A stretch of 64,000 bases of DNA, from positions 101,928 to 165,927 of the forward strand of contig LUCM01002273.1 in assembly GCA_008360955.1 (NCBI GenBank). Direction: 5' to 3'. The notes under the pieces were generated by a model, which was given only the letters and a program-made list of their open reading frames with translations, was not told the origin of the DNA and searched no databases. This stretch comes from Fasciolopsis buskii (Eukaryota > Platyhelminthes > Trematoda > Plagiorchiida > Fasciolidae). The stretch's first letter is position 1; each line of letters begins with the position of its first letter. The translations under genes were made by a program, and so were the position numbers. Below, piece after piece: positions 36,740 through 47,860 of this stretch.

Positions 36740-37470
36740 CGCCTTTGGGGCTACCATGTCGCTGGGTAGGTAGAACGTTCAACCGGAGGTGAGTTCGGCT
36801 GTTGTAGCCTGGACGTCCGTTTTAAAGGCAGCACGGCAACCCAGTACGACTAATGGTGGTGCTTTATGCTAGTTGAGGTTAATATGGTCCGACAAAGCTG
36901 CTTTTGGCTGGCGGTGGAAGGGTTCGACGATGCTGCTTCCTGCGGAGCGATAGGCTGTGGTATCGGTTCGCCTGTTCTCCAAATGCTGAAGGCGGCTACA
37001 AAGACCGCCCTCCATATCTGAATCACGGTTGGTGGTAACTAGGGCTGGACATCCGACTGTGCTCTAGAGAGATTTGAGCTATGGCTTTTGTAGTGGCCTT
37101 TGGCAACGGTCCCACCACCGGCCATTTCACGAAATGATCTATGAAAATGAGTAAACAAATGCAGCTCATGGAGGGTGGCAAAGGACCTATTAAGTCGACA
37201 TGGACCATTTAAAAACAAGAATCCATAGCATGAAATGACCAAGTTGACTTGCGGTGTGCTTGTGGACCTTGGACCGCTGACGGGATGCAGCTGAGTCCGG
37301 ACGAGTACGTCACGGTTCATGTTGCACCAGATGTATTGGTCGGTAATGAGCCTGGGATAAGCGTTGATGCCTGAGTAAGAGACCCTGAAATTGTCAAAAA
37401 CGGTCCTCCTAAGAGCCTGCGGGACGACATATTTGGGATGCTCTTTGGAGAAATCACACAATGTCCTTCA
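36740..37470 (-). pseudogene. Gypsy integrase, central Asp changed to Asn
   Basis: From right to left: the pre-integrase HHCC region with VPQALRRTVFDNFRVSYSGI, RLITDQYIWCNMNRDV (canonical TRLIxxRYVWPNMxxDV); catalytic core start MVHVDLIGPLPPS at about 37,185-37,208 (first catalytic Asp kept) and FIDHFVKWP; then FGCPALVTTNRDSDMEGGL near 37,010-37,060, where canonical TDRGSQFE has the second catalytic Asp as Asn; then TTAYRSAGSSIVEPFHRQPKAAL near 36,930, with catalytic Glu kept. AFKTDVQATTAEL follows, like the A(L)KxDxxxSPAELVYG end. Stops and shifts break it. Confidence 0.85.
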
Positions 37471-37650
37471 GACAAAGGCGGTGACAGGTTACATCTCGAA
37501 TCTTCCATCTGTGAGTCATTTGTGCCGGCGCAATATCTTCCGTTGTGATTGGCTGTTTCCAACTTCTGAACAATCGACACGGGACAGCGCATCTGCGATC
37601 GGAATATCGACACCTGAGGTGCAACATACTTTTCTCGTAAATTGAGCAAT

Positions 37651-37874
37651 TTACTCTAGGCGCCCAGATTCCCTTGGGGAGTTTGGGTTTGTGGTAGCAT
37701 GGCGAATTGTTTTGTTATCTATGTAGACCATGAAATCACAACCTTCCAGAATATGTTTCAAATGTCGAATGCCCAGGTAAATTGCTAGAATTTCGTAACT
37801 GAAGGTGCCATACATGAACCCAGTGGGTTTCGATTCCTTTAAAAGAAAAGCCATAGATTCCCAAGATTTCATTC
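37651..37874 (-). pseudogene. Gypsy RNase H domain
   Basis: The frame carries YGTFSYEILAIYLGIRHLKHILEGCDFMVYIDNKTI, the canonical YSTFxRELLAIYxAIRHFRHxLEGRxFxVxTDHKPL pattern. The catalytic Glu of the REL motif is kept (YEIL), and the Asp of TDHK is kept as IDNK. RNase H removes the RNA strand after minus-strand synthesis. Then NSPRESGRLE matches xxPRExRQLD. The 73-codon frame is open. Confidence 0.85.
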
Positions 37875-38868
37875 GAGGCTACTTCAATATAGCACCTACT
37901 ATAGTGTCTGAGGCTAACAAAGCCATACTGCTGATAATTTGCTTCCCCTTCACCAACTTATCTCGTGGAATCCGTGAATGCCAATTTCTTAGCCTTACCT
38001 TTAAGTAGATCTGTTAGAGGTTGCATTAGCTGAGCAGATCGCGAAATAAAAGTCTACAAAAGCTCACTAATCGAACAACACTTGCAGCTGCTTGAATTAC
38101 ACAAGTCTCAGGTAGTCTAAAACAGCCTGCATATGCTCCGAAGGGGGTGCGATCTCCATGGATGAAACCTTGTGTCCTAAAATACTGATGGAATCTCTAT
38201 TCGCACTTTTCTACGACTACCGTGACTCCGTGTTGTCAGTCGGTCACAAAGGGTCCGCAGGTGTCTTAAATGTTTCGTTCGGTTACAGCTAGCAATAAAG
38301 ATGCCGTCCAGATAAACAAATGCAGAGTCTAATCGGCAGCAAACCATCTGATAAAGAGCTGAAGGGTTTGTGCCTCGTTGCTGAGTACGAACGACATCTT
38401 CAAAAACTCGAGCAGACCAAGAAGAGTGATCTCCACACTTTTGCGGATTTCAGCCTCAGTAGTTGTTATCTGATTTTACGCGCGCACTAAGTCGATGCCA
38501 CTAAAAATAGCCTTTTCAGCTAAACCTGCTTTGAGGCCTGCTGGTTGCGTGATGTGATACCTATCCAGAGTATTTCCTCCGTCGAATGAGTAGCAGTCTC
38601 TGCATGGCCGGCGATTCCTTCAGGACCATATCAGATGGGGATGCCCATAGACAGTTCGAGGGTCGGTTAATCCCTAGATTGACCATATGCTGGAATTCCA
38701 CCTTGCTTTGCTGAGTTTTTTCCACCGCTAATCCACAGGATTTAGAGTACGCTGATGGTTGCGATATGATGGACCAAGTCTGCTGATATCGGTGGTGAGC
38801 TGTTGCTGGGTCTGATTTCGGAAACTCACTAAAGAGCTCATCGAAATCGGGTCCTGTCACAGGAATTC
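37875..38868 (-). pseudogene. Gypsy reverse transcriptase, YLDD changed to YLDG
   Basis: The start (38,561-38,860) carries QSKVEFQHMVNLGINRPSNCLWASP, the usual AxxEFxxMLxLGIIRPSxSPWASP entry motif. Next come FSGIDLVRA (canonical FSKIDLVRAYHQI, motif A Asp kept), LLGLLEFLKMSFVLSNEAQTLQ (canonical TPFGLFEFLRMPFGLxNAAQTFQ) and AFVYLDGIFIAS at about 38,296-38,320, where the second catalytic Asp of YLDD is Gly. The connection to RNase H (SSMALLASDTIVGAIL) is readable at about 37,880-37,920. Frames change several times. Confidence 0.85.
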
Positions 38869-38869
38869 G

Positions 38870-39240
38870 TCAAAACGAGGCTGAAATGTCGCACTGCGTT
38901 TTTCATCCGACTATCACTTTCGATGTGGTTTGGTCTGTTATGTGTCTTCGGCTAGGGTCGACTATCAAACCATGGTTTTTGACCAAATCCAATTTGCTTG
39001 TTGCTTGTCGCACATGAGGGACGGCAAAAACCCATGGATAAGTTCGTCACAGCCCTAGATCCATTGTAAAAAGCTTTCTGCCGAAAGTTGGAATATGGAG
39101 ACCATTAGTAGCTTGTAGCGTCAAAGCCGACGGAACGCCCGTTGGCTAGAACGAAACCGGTGTGATTCTGACCTTGGATCCTTTGTCGACTAAGAAACAC
39201 ACCTCACTTGTCCGGTCTAGTACATACACTGGGCATCTAG
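38870..39240 (-). pseudogene. Gypsy aspartic protease, active site DTG changed to DKG
   Basis: The minus strand reads CFLVDKGSKVRITPVS at about 39,150-39,200, matching the canonical FLVDTGAxVSVxP of retroelement proteases, with the essential Thr as Lys (codons at about 39,179-39,187). It continues with LQATNGLHIPTFGRK, then YPWVFAVPHV, then NHGLIVDPSRR, matching LxAANGxxIxTYG, FxWxFxxADV and FGLLVDxxxxx. Two stops interrupt it. The protease normally cuts Gag-Pol into its parts. Confidence 0.8.
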
Positions 39241-39382
39241 GTAGTGGTGTACGGGCAAAGATGGTCACCATTACCTGCCGGTCTAAACGTTTCCCGAGAT
39301 AGTATGGAATTTGTGGTTTTGTTCACAATTTTGCACCTGAGGATTGAACCAGCGAAGGCAGTAGCGTAACCTGCGTATTGAT

Positions 39383-39950
39383 TTGGGTCTAGGAGATTTT
39401 TCGTGCATTGGTTACGGCTCGGACTTCATTGACGAAGGTTACTGGTGGTGGCCTCGTATTGCGCGACTATCTGCATCAAACGCCAAAACTTTCGGCACAA
39501 CATCTGGACGTCGGAGTTGTGGTGGCCGATCTCCGGTTGAAGGTCAGCAGCTTGGCTCAAAGGAGCGCAGTGGACGGGGAGGATTGCTCGTGGTGAAGGC
39601 CTGTGCCTGAGGGACGATTACCAGCGCATATTCTGAAGCTTTTTTTGCGGCTTCGGCACATTTTTCTAATCTCTGACCATGTATAAACATCGTCAAAGTG
39701 CTTTCCGCATGCTATGGCAAGCGTTGCAACCACAGTTGTCGCAGAACGGTGTCGTTCATGGAGTTCAGACCAACTAATGACCGCATTCTCCGTATAAGCT
39801 GAGAGGGGATAATGTCCCTTGACTGTATTCCTGGAAGAATTTGTTAGATGGGTTTTTCCTCGGACGTTGTCAGCAGCCGTACCACAGAACATGCTGAAAG
39901 TTCTGGTTCTAAGTTTGATGTTGACTAAATAAGAAACCAACAGCAACGAG
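39383..39950 (-). pseudogene. Gypsy gag remnant
   Basis: In minus frames I read QRLEKCAEAAKKASEYALV near 39,600-39,680, which resembles the end of the Gypsy gag core (LAxxADxI region), then proline-rich text. Near 39,330-39,400 there is RWFNPQVQNCEQNHKF followed by SGNV. This may be a decayed CHCC motif (CWYH...C...C, then GN) typical of CsRn1-clade gag, with Cys to Arg, His to Asn and the last Cys to His. Further upstream (40-41.7 kb) gag is unreadable. The gag call is mainly from position before the protease. Confidence 0.5.
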
Positions 39951-41683
39951 ACAAACCCTTAAGAGTGATGCTAGGGCCAGGGGCTTCATTAATCAATTGC
40001 CCTTCATCGGAGTCTTCTGAGCATAGTAATTCATTAAAAGTGGTATTTATCTTGTCCTTATATTGTCTTAGATGTCAAAGGTTTGTCCACTCCCTAGGTG
40101 GATGCAGATCCCAAATCCACTGGTATTTCGGGTTTTTTATCCCTAAACACCACGCTGTCATTGAAAAAGATAAACAATACCCATAAAAGCTTGACGAAAT
40201 ATCCGGTGCATCGTCCCCGGAGGAAAGAAGGCCACCTACTACATGTTCAAAAGGTTGTTCGAAAGCATCCGTCAAGTCAGAGTCGTTTGAAATATGACCA
40301 ATGCTAATCATGCGCCATCCACCAACCGCTCATTTCCTGGGTCAATGTATTGTAACCAGCGTCTCGCAGAGCTAAAGGTTCTTCGCGTACGGCAACTACT
40401 TTTTTCTTAATGCGTCTCCAGGCGGCAAATCTTGAATGACCGCGACCAAGGAGAAACCCTTGCGTAAATCTCGAGGATATTTGACCTGTTAAAGATCCAT
40501 AATGTAATACAAATTCTAAGTCTCTTGTTTCCCTTACTGTTTTCAGTAACTAAGTTCATGTCGCCAATATTTCTCACGTTACAGCATGACAATTGTTTGA
40601 CCGGTAAGATTCGAAGGTAATCTAATTACGTTTAGTTCAAAGGAAATGTACCTATCAGTTATTGATAATATCGAATGATAATGAAACATTAAGCAGAGGA
40701 GATGACAATCCATGAACAAGCTACGCAAATATTACGCACAAAGCAGAGGACCACGTCCCGCTGAAATGATATCACTCCCCTAGTTGTTGGCATAACTAAA
40801 GTGGAACTTACTGATGCAACTTCTAGGGTCAATCGACACTTCGGTTAGTCAAAATGAGCCAAGAACTGCGCGAAACGTAGAGAGACTCACAGTCAGTGAA
40901 CGATCACAATGGAGTCTCATGACAAGATGACCTTGACAATTAGACCCCACTCAAACCTCTGAAGAATCGTTGTCTAAGGAAAAAACATACACAAAGACAC
41001 TGCCACCATGTATGGAGCGCTTACGGAGGTTAATAATGTAATGTCATACAGAAGTCAATGCACGATTAGCCGTTTATCAGTAAGCCACAAAGAATGACTA
41101 TGGTCATTAAAAACAAATGATTAATTTTTCGCGGAGTTATGCTTTCGTCCAGAAAAAACTGACAGAAAACATCAAATTATGATTTTGTTGCCAAGTCTGA
41201 CGCGAAATTCTACAAATTTACAGCACCTAGAAAAACCGCCCTTAAGGGACCGTTTTGGGGACGTTTTAGCGCCCTTTGTGCTGACTGGGTGCACAATAGA
41301 AAACGTTGTAAGGATTCGAGGTAGTTGGGTCCATAATGAAATCGTGCATTTTGATAATGATGTTGTTTGGAGTCGCTAGCGATAGCATTTGAATTTCGAC
41401 TGCTGCCCCGTTATGTGCTCCTCTTCGACAAGCGATTCAAGGATAGCCACGAAAGCCTCAGGATCCTAAGAGATAAAGTCTGGTACCGTCATATGTGTTG
41501 CATTGCACCCCAGCTAACATTACTTCTTAGACTGTGTAATCATATCTAGAGAGTACTATGGTGACGAAAACAAAATATGATGTGAGTTAGATCTATATCT
41601 AATAGATCGCGATATGCAAGAAACGACTCCAAAAACGGTGGAAAAAGCGACAACAATAGTGAGAAGTGAGAAATACAAAGGAA

Positions 41684-41694
41684 CGGGTTCACCA
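41684..41694 (-). promoter_or_regulatory. Candidate primer binding site, tRNA-Trp-like
   Basis: The minus strand reads TGGTGAACCCG, matching 10 of 11 bases of TGGTGACCCCG, the complement of the tRNA-Trp 3' end used as primer by CsRn1-clade Gypsy elements. It begins 14 bp inside the right repeat, further than usual. The site is short, so chance is possible. Confidence 0.4.
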
Positions 41695-41708
41695 CTTTTT
41701 AAGATATA

Positions 41709-41892
41709 CACCTCCTCTGTGTGTTCGATCAGCGTTCGTTGGATGCGAATATGAGAATAAGGCTAACGTGGTGTCAACTGCGCATATTTGGAATTGGACC
41801 ACTTACAGGGAACAGGCTGTGAAATGCACCCAGGAATTGTGTCGTAATTTGCGCGTGTGGTCACTGCATGCGCGAAACGCACAATCAAACAG
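41709..41892 (-). repeat. Right 184-bp direct repeat, candidate 5' LTR
   Basis: Identical in all 184 positions to 35,914-36,097. A primer-site-like sequence lies 14 bp inside it on the minus strand (41,684-41,694). Outside it on the right no gene is recognisable. If LTRs, they are short for Gypsy but within reported ranges; if not, they are two copies of a young short repeat that happen to bracket the element. Confidence 0.75.
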
Positions 41893-44800
41893 ATGACCGA
41901 GAGGTGATTACCAATACAGCCTTTTTTGTGAAAATATCATTATTTCAGACGTTGTACTTTGTCTCTGTGACCGCGTGAATCACAGAAATCAAGTCTAATT
42001 GATACAAAACCATCCGCAAGCCTTATTGGATGTGCACTGCTGCTTCATCTCTAAAATAGTCGCATGGTTCGACGTACATTGGGCTACTTTTGCTGAACAG
42101 TACTTTTTCTGTGGTACTTTGAACAGTTCAACCTACTTGCAAATACCGCAACAATTTCTTTTGCAATAATTGTCATCATTGTCGAATGATAAACGCAGCT
42201 GCACACACTTTGAGCAGTCGATTTCACAAAATCCATCCGGTTAGTTAGGTAAACGTCCTCCTGGTATGTGGATTGGAAGGGGAGGGCCGCTCACGCGGAC
42301 AGCGAGATCTCCCGATCTTACCACGTCAGACTTCTTATGGAATAAACCAAAAAGCATGATCTGTGCACTCAGTTGCACAGCGTCGTCCGCCATTTCAAAA
42401 AGCATATCTCCTTGAGGACCTTTTCGGAAGAAAGGCCGGTAGCTACCGGCACTGGTTCACTTGCTGCGCTCCGGTGCTCAATGTCCCAATATCATTTCGA
42501 CTTCCTGAGAAGCGATGACCACAGTTCAGCTTAGCTCACTTGCCTGAGTAAGTGAAAACTGAGATAACCGTGTGTGAAATCCAAGTAAATCTTAAATCAC
42601 TTAGGTATCTCAGATCCAACTGGGCACCGGTGAGCTCCCACACGGTGACGTAACTCTGACTAAGCCGTGGACTATGGAGTTTGTGTACTGCGAGCAAGCG
42701 AAGTCATCATCTGTGCCTGTTTACTTTGGGGTGAAAGATAATTTCGTACTGCTCCTATTTCAGACCGCTTCAGTTATCTTGGCGCATCTGGTGTAGTGCT
42801 TTTATGGATTCCAATGGCAAGCTGAATGCTGAAAATATTTGACAAATCATTCGGAAAGAGCAGTTCTGATATTCGAAATCTGTCCTCTGTTGTGTGTGTA
42901 CTCGTGCTAGCGTGTATGTCTGAAAGAGATGGCTGTGGAGGAAGCTGCTCACGCCAATGGCCCAGATCTGTGCTAAGTTCCAGGGATTTTCGGGGGCCGC
43001 TAGTGGTCTGTGGAGGCACGAAACCCTTTAGGCCACACATCAGGAGATGACAGAAGTGAATACATGCAGCGTTAGCTGTGGACAAGGTCCGGCAATTCAA
43101 CAGTCTTGATAGCTTACTTCAAATCCTGAAGTTTCAGTCGCATTCACTAAGTGACTGTAATCAACTAAGCGTGAATAAATAGCAGTCGTCATTGTTTTGG
43201 TCGCTATAGTGTTTGACTAAGCCAGGTGGCGTTCACGATCCCGACTTATGCTGTCTCACTGGGGCAGTTTTCCTGTATACATAAAATGACACAACGGAAT
43301 ATGACACGAACGACATGAATGGGCTTGTGGCTCTGATACAAAAGAAATTAGCCGTTTCGCTACACAGATCTTCTTATCGAGAGCTCCGGATAGTCTGCGA
43401 CAAACAATGTCCACAAAAAGTCCTCTTTAAATGCCCAACTAATGCACAGTACATTCTTTTTTGCCATTATTTTCCTCTTTCGCTTCTCAAACTTTTCAAT
43501 ACTTTTTTCAATGAATCGATCAGGGTAGTCGCTTTGCCGAAACACCCCCGGAAAAAGCAAAGCCCCCATCTATAGTCTTCAGTGAAAATTTTTCTTTCAT
43601 CCATTGATTAATTTGTTTGTCAGATTTCATTTTATTTGTTGTCAAACTGTCGAAGTAAGTGCGCCAGGCAATCCACGTTCAATTTCATTTCAAGGATAAT
43701 TGTGCGAAGCCATCAGTCCAGTGATTTAGGCATCTAAGTATCCCATCCTGTCGCTTGCTTCCCTTCCCAGTGTGAAATGAATATTTCTGCGGGCTATGTT
43801 GAACATGGGTAGTATGTATGCAATATCAGCAACATCTGCCACACAAACGATACAGTCAATATAACGGTTATAGAGAGCAAAATGTTTAATCACTAGCCAT
43901 AATTGAGCGTTGTGAAGTGCTGCCATAAGGACGTAGTTGAAAAGGTGCCCCAGGTACAACCGCATTGTTTCCTCATCTGACAACCTGAGCTATGACCAAC
44001 ACAAATTATCAAATCCAGTAAATGGAATATAGTTTTGACCTCCTTTCAAGTTCAACTAGTCTTATGCACTGTCAAATTATTGTTGATTGTTGATCACATT
44101 ACAATTTTGACCAACCATAAAGAAGGCGCTATCCACTTACTGGGCGCAATAAATAAAACATTTACTGGTTCCCCTTAGTTTTTTCTCTTTAGTTTGTCTT
44201 TGAATCCATAAAAAGATATTCCTTCAATAAAACAAACCCTATTGAAAATATCAAAGCCAATGCATCAAGTCACGTTATTGGGCGTATGAATCGGACACGT
44301 GATCTCCCCTTTTGCGATATACGTCTTCCATAAAGTTGTGCTTACTTTACTCTGGATCGAGTGTGAAAGAAACAATTGGAAGCTGCCAAACGATAATCAG
44401 TGGCTGATAACCACCGGAAAAACGTCTAGTAGAAACAAGCATAACTTATTTGGTAGCAGGTTTTCATCGATTTGATGCTCAGTCCATCAAGCAGTCACAA
44501 TAATTTATCTAGATTTTCCATGAGTACAGGCCAAAAACGCATGCCAAGAACAACTAAGATCCTGGCATTGCCGAAATTCTCTTGTGAAAGATGGAGTTCA
44601 ATTAGATGTAATAAGCTAAGGAGGTCAAAGCACACATGTAGTTGCTAATAGAGATAAATACTGAAAGAAAACTGTATAAAAACAGATGGTGCAGATAAAC
44701 TACAGGGATTTTTATGAAGATCTTGAAAAGCGAACTGTATGAGACAAATAAGCCATTCTATGGGAAGGAGTAGAATTATCATCAACGGGTGACAGTGGAA

Positions 44801-47505
44801 AAGGTCAGTTCATGTTGTCAAAATAAAATAATCACTGCCTAGCAGTAAACTCGATGAGATGAACATGAATATTCACTAGAATCGGATACAGTGGAAGTCG
44901 GTTCAAGCTCCCCGTTCCACCAAGCCTTATACCTGACTTGGAGTGAGCCGCGGCCTCCATAATCTATAAAATCACGTGGGGTAACTGGTAGTTTGCAGTG
45001 GCTCGGAATCACTTGATTTACGTCATCGCTTACTTACCGAGTCTGTCATCCATTTCATTCTGGCTATGCCCCGGTAAACAGATTCAGCTGCAGTGTTCCA
45101 ACTAATTTTGCTTCATCTCAATTGTGTTTTACCACTTTACATCTTCATATGACTCCACATTGGTTTTCTCACCACACCAACCACCAACCAATGAACGGCT
45201 AGCGAATAAAATCGCCTACAAACTTGGGGCACGTTCACCTTTACGATAAGTATATTTTCTATTACCTTATTATGCTACTTATAAGGATCATCAGCCTGTT
45301 TCGTTATTTTATCTCTATGAGGCAGTATGTGTACGGCTGCGCCTCGCGGTTTGTGCATTGAATGGTTAGTTGAACCGGCGTCCCTAAAGACACCATAAAA
45401 GGTGAACTATTGCCAGGACAGCTGGGTGAAAGCGAACGCTGTCTGGCACCGAGAGCCATGTAGCAGTGACAAACCATGCCGGTTGTGTAAGTGATTTTGT
45501 ACAAGGAATTTCCTCGCTCCATCTGAGTATTCGGCCTGTTCCTCCCATTGGAGTGCACAATCCCTCACAAAAGACGCAAAAACGTGAGAAACTGACGTGC
45601 GGTGAGACCAGACCAACCAGCTGAAGCACAGACCTTAACGCGAAAATTACCATGAAATGCCGGCCACTTGTGAAATGGACAACAGAGATGCATTCGCGGG
45701 AAACGAATCGCCTATAGAGGGGTAAATGAAGCGCTAAAACTAGCCGTCGAAGTCCTGACGCAATCAATCATCCAAGTGTTTCAATGTACGGGCGACATAC
45801 AGTGCCTAGGCGTTAGTTCAGTACTGTGTCAGATGCCTTCTCACTCAGTGAAACGCAGTCTAATAGGCAAGCCAGATGATAGCTCAAAAATGAAATTATT
45901 GACAAATCCGTTTGGATGAGCGCTTTTGGCCCTTATTTAGGTAAGTCAAAATTTATCCATGATTTTTTTGTAAAATGGACACAACTGACGAATCCAAAGC
46001 ATACCTAGTCTAACTGAAGGCCTCCGGTTTCAGTTTCCGGAGAAATGTAGCGAATTTAATTATCTGAATGGCCTAAAACAAAACCGGTCTCTTCAGTGGA
46101 GTCTAAGCGCCTGTGCGGTTGTGTTGGTTTTTGTTGATTCACAGAATTGTTGGCTAATGGCAGACATATTGGTACGGATTTGTGAAATAAACAGACGAAC
46201 TTTGGATGATAATAACATTCCTTCTGTTTCAAGACTTTTCTTTAGGTCCGAAAATTCTGTTTACGGCAGTGCTTCTTCAGTCCCCAAAAGCAACTGAATT
46301 TATAAGCGAAAGCGACGTAATAGTGACAAAAGATCAGAAAATTTTAAGCAGCATCCAAGCTCGGAATCGCCGTCATTATCATCGGCATATTTGGTCGGCA
46401 GATTATTTTCTTTGTTGATGGGTAAATCGCTAATATCAGGGTGGAAAAATGGTACGAGATACGGTCAGTCTTAAAGTTAACCGGAGTCAGTAGGAATGAA
46501 ATCAGATACTGCACCTTTGAATGCGTTTAACAGTTCTGTTCCGTTGAACAGCTTCATAGAGGTCCAGTTAAATCGTTTTTATGATAAGCTTAGAAGTTAT
46601 GGTCAATGTTGTCAATTTAGTCAACAGCATTCTCGTACTCCTAGAAGCAAACGGAAAACTTTCCCTAGTGGTAAAATGTAAAGAAACTGCTTAGGTTAGC
46701 AAACGCATCTGAAGTCGATTGCTTGGTGCTATGTGCAACCTGGTAATAGAAAGCCTAAGTTCTGTCCAATATTTTCGTGAGATGGACGTGTTAATAAGGG
46801 GCCGAAATTAAATGGGTTCCCTTTAATTTGCGTGGATGATGCGCGCTAGCTTCCAATTATTGGCAACTGATTTGTCCTCGATACACCTGGGATTTGCCTC
46901 AAGCGATTCTGCATACCATGATGGAGTCCACGTGGAGTGCCTTTAATTACGGGGACACATCGGAAGCACTGAAAGTATCTGTTTGTCCTATGGCACTGGG
47001 ATTACATATCTATCCCGGTGGCTTGTGAAGTCTTGCTGATGGAGAAAACATACTGGGCATTTCACTCGTTTTACGTTCTGATCTCGGTGGTAGAGCCCCT
47101 CCCATAGGGTCTTCCCATTGTGGTCTAAGCTGGTGGAAATTTAACCATTCCAAGCAGGGTGTCTATATGTCATTGGTTCAGATGTTTTAATGAGAAGTAT
47201 TTCCCTCAGAACAGGGATGTCAATATTGTTACATGAGATCTGCTAATTTTAAAGATTGCAGATACCAAATATTTGGCACTATGGGTACTAAAAAGACGAG
47301 ATTTTCAAAAATCGTATTTTCCACAGAAAGCTGAACCCAAGAACCTGAACTGGCCTTAATCAATGCAACTTGGCGTACTTTCACAACGAAAAGATCCTTC
47401 TATCTCTAATCAGTATGAACTTAAAGCGGAAGTACATAGCTTTAGAAAAACAAGCTAAACAAGAATTAGTTCATCCCCAATACTGAGTTTCCACAATCTC
47501 GATAC
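41893..47505. other. No recognisable gene
   Basis: I see no transposon domain here. Unassigned frames include 42,774-43,100 (minus), 43,726-43,983 (minus, 85 codons, hydrophobic) and 45,384-45,767 (minus, 127 codons, also open in another minus frame). None has a recognisable motif or convincing splice borders. GC is lower than in the first 40 kb. Confidence 0.45.
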
Positions 47506-47509
47506 TCCA

Positions 47510-47860
47510 TTTTCCCTTTCCTTCCTATTGTTTTTCCTTTCATTTCCCTTTACTCTCCTTGTTTTCTTTTATCTTTTACTTCAGGAAGGGGACTGCGGCC
47601 ATCAGGAAGTTGCCAAATGGGAAAGGTGATTGGCGGTGGGAGGTCTCGAACCCGCGACCTTTCCATCCAATCGCCTCAACCCTATCCACTTGGCCGATTA
47701 GTGCATCATCACCAGGAGGGAACCGGGAACTGAGGCCAGCACAGGGCTGAAGCTGAAAGGAATCGAACCCGTAGCAGTTAAGTTGAAACCCGCATGCTGT
47801 TGACCGTTTGAACATTGCCGACCAGCCGGTAGGGTGTGTCGTGAGCCATGTCATCAGATT
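47510..47860 (-). mobile_element. tRNA-derived SINE with two tRNA-like boxes and A/G-rich tail
   Basis: On the minus strand the unit begins near 47,850. A Pol III B box GGTTCGATTCC lies at 47,759-47,769 and a second B box GGTTCGAGACC at 47,642-47,652; both match GGTTCGANNCC exactly. A good A box, CGGCCAAGTGG, precedes the second B box (47,686-47,697); the A box of the first unit is weak. The unit ends in a purine-rich, A-rich tract of about 75 bp (the pyrimidine run at 47,510-47,583 on the plus strand), as expected at a SINE 3' tail. No target-site duplication was found. Nothing suggests it encodes a functional tRNA: the T-arm stems pair poorly. Confidence 0.7.

Larger units (their letters stand above)
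35914..41892 (-). mobile_element. Ty3/Gypsy LTR retrotransposon, CsRn1-like, inactive (5,979 bp)
   Basis: On the minus strand the order is the Ty3/Gypsy one: right-hand repeat, primer-site-like sequence, gag remnants, aspartic protease, RT, RNase H, integrase, left-hand repeat. The protease, RT and integrase each lost an active-site residue and all frames are broken by stops and shifts. The flanking direct repeats are identical over 184 bp (35,914-36,097 and 41,709-41,892). No target-site duplication is evident (left ...AGAAGGG, right ATGACC...). CsRn1-clade assignment rests on the tRNA-Trp-like primer site and a faint CHCC-type gag motif, both weak alone. That the repeats are its LTRs is an inference from position and spacing. 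Confidence 0.8.

Noticed and set aside
43726..43983. An 85-codon hydrophobic minus frame as a membrane protein exon
   Set aside because: It is AT-rich, begins without an ATG at its upstream end, and has no family match; hydrophobicity is expected from base composition.
47642..47769. Functional tRNA genes
   Set aside because: Only the promoter boxes fit. The T-arm stems pair poorly and no acceptor stem is visible; a SINE explains the boxes better.
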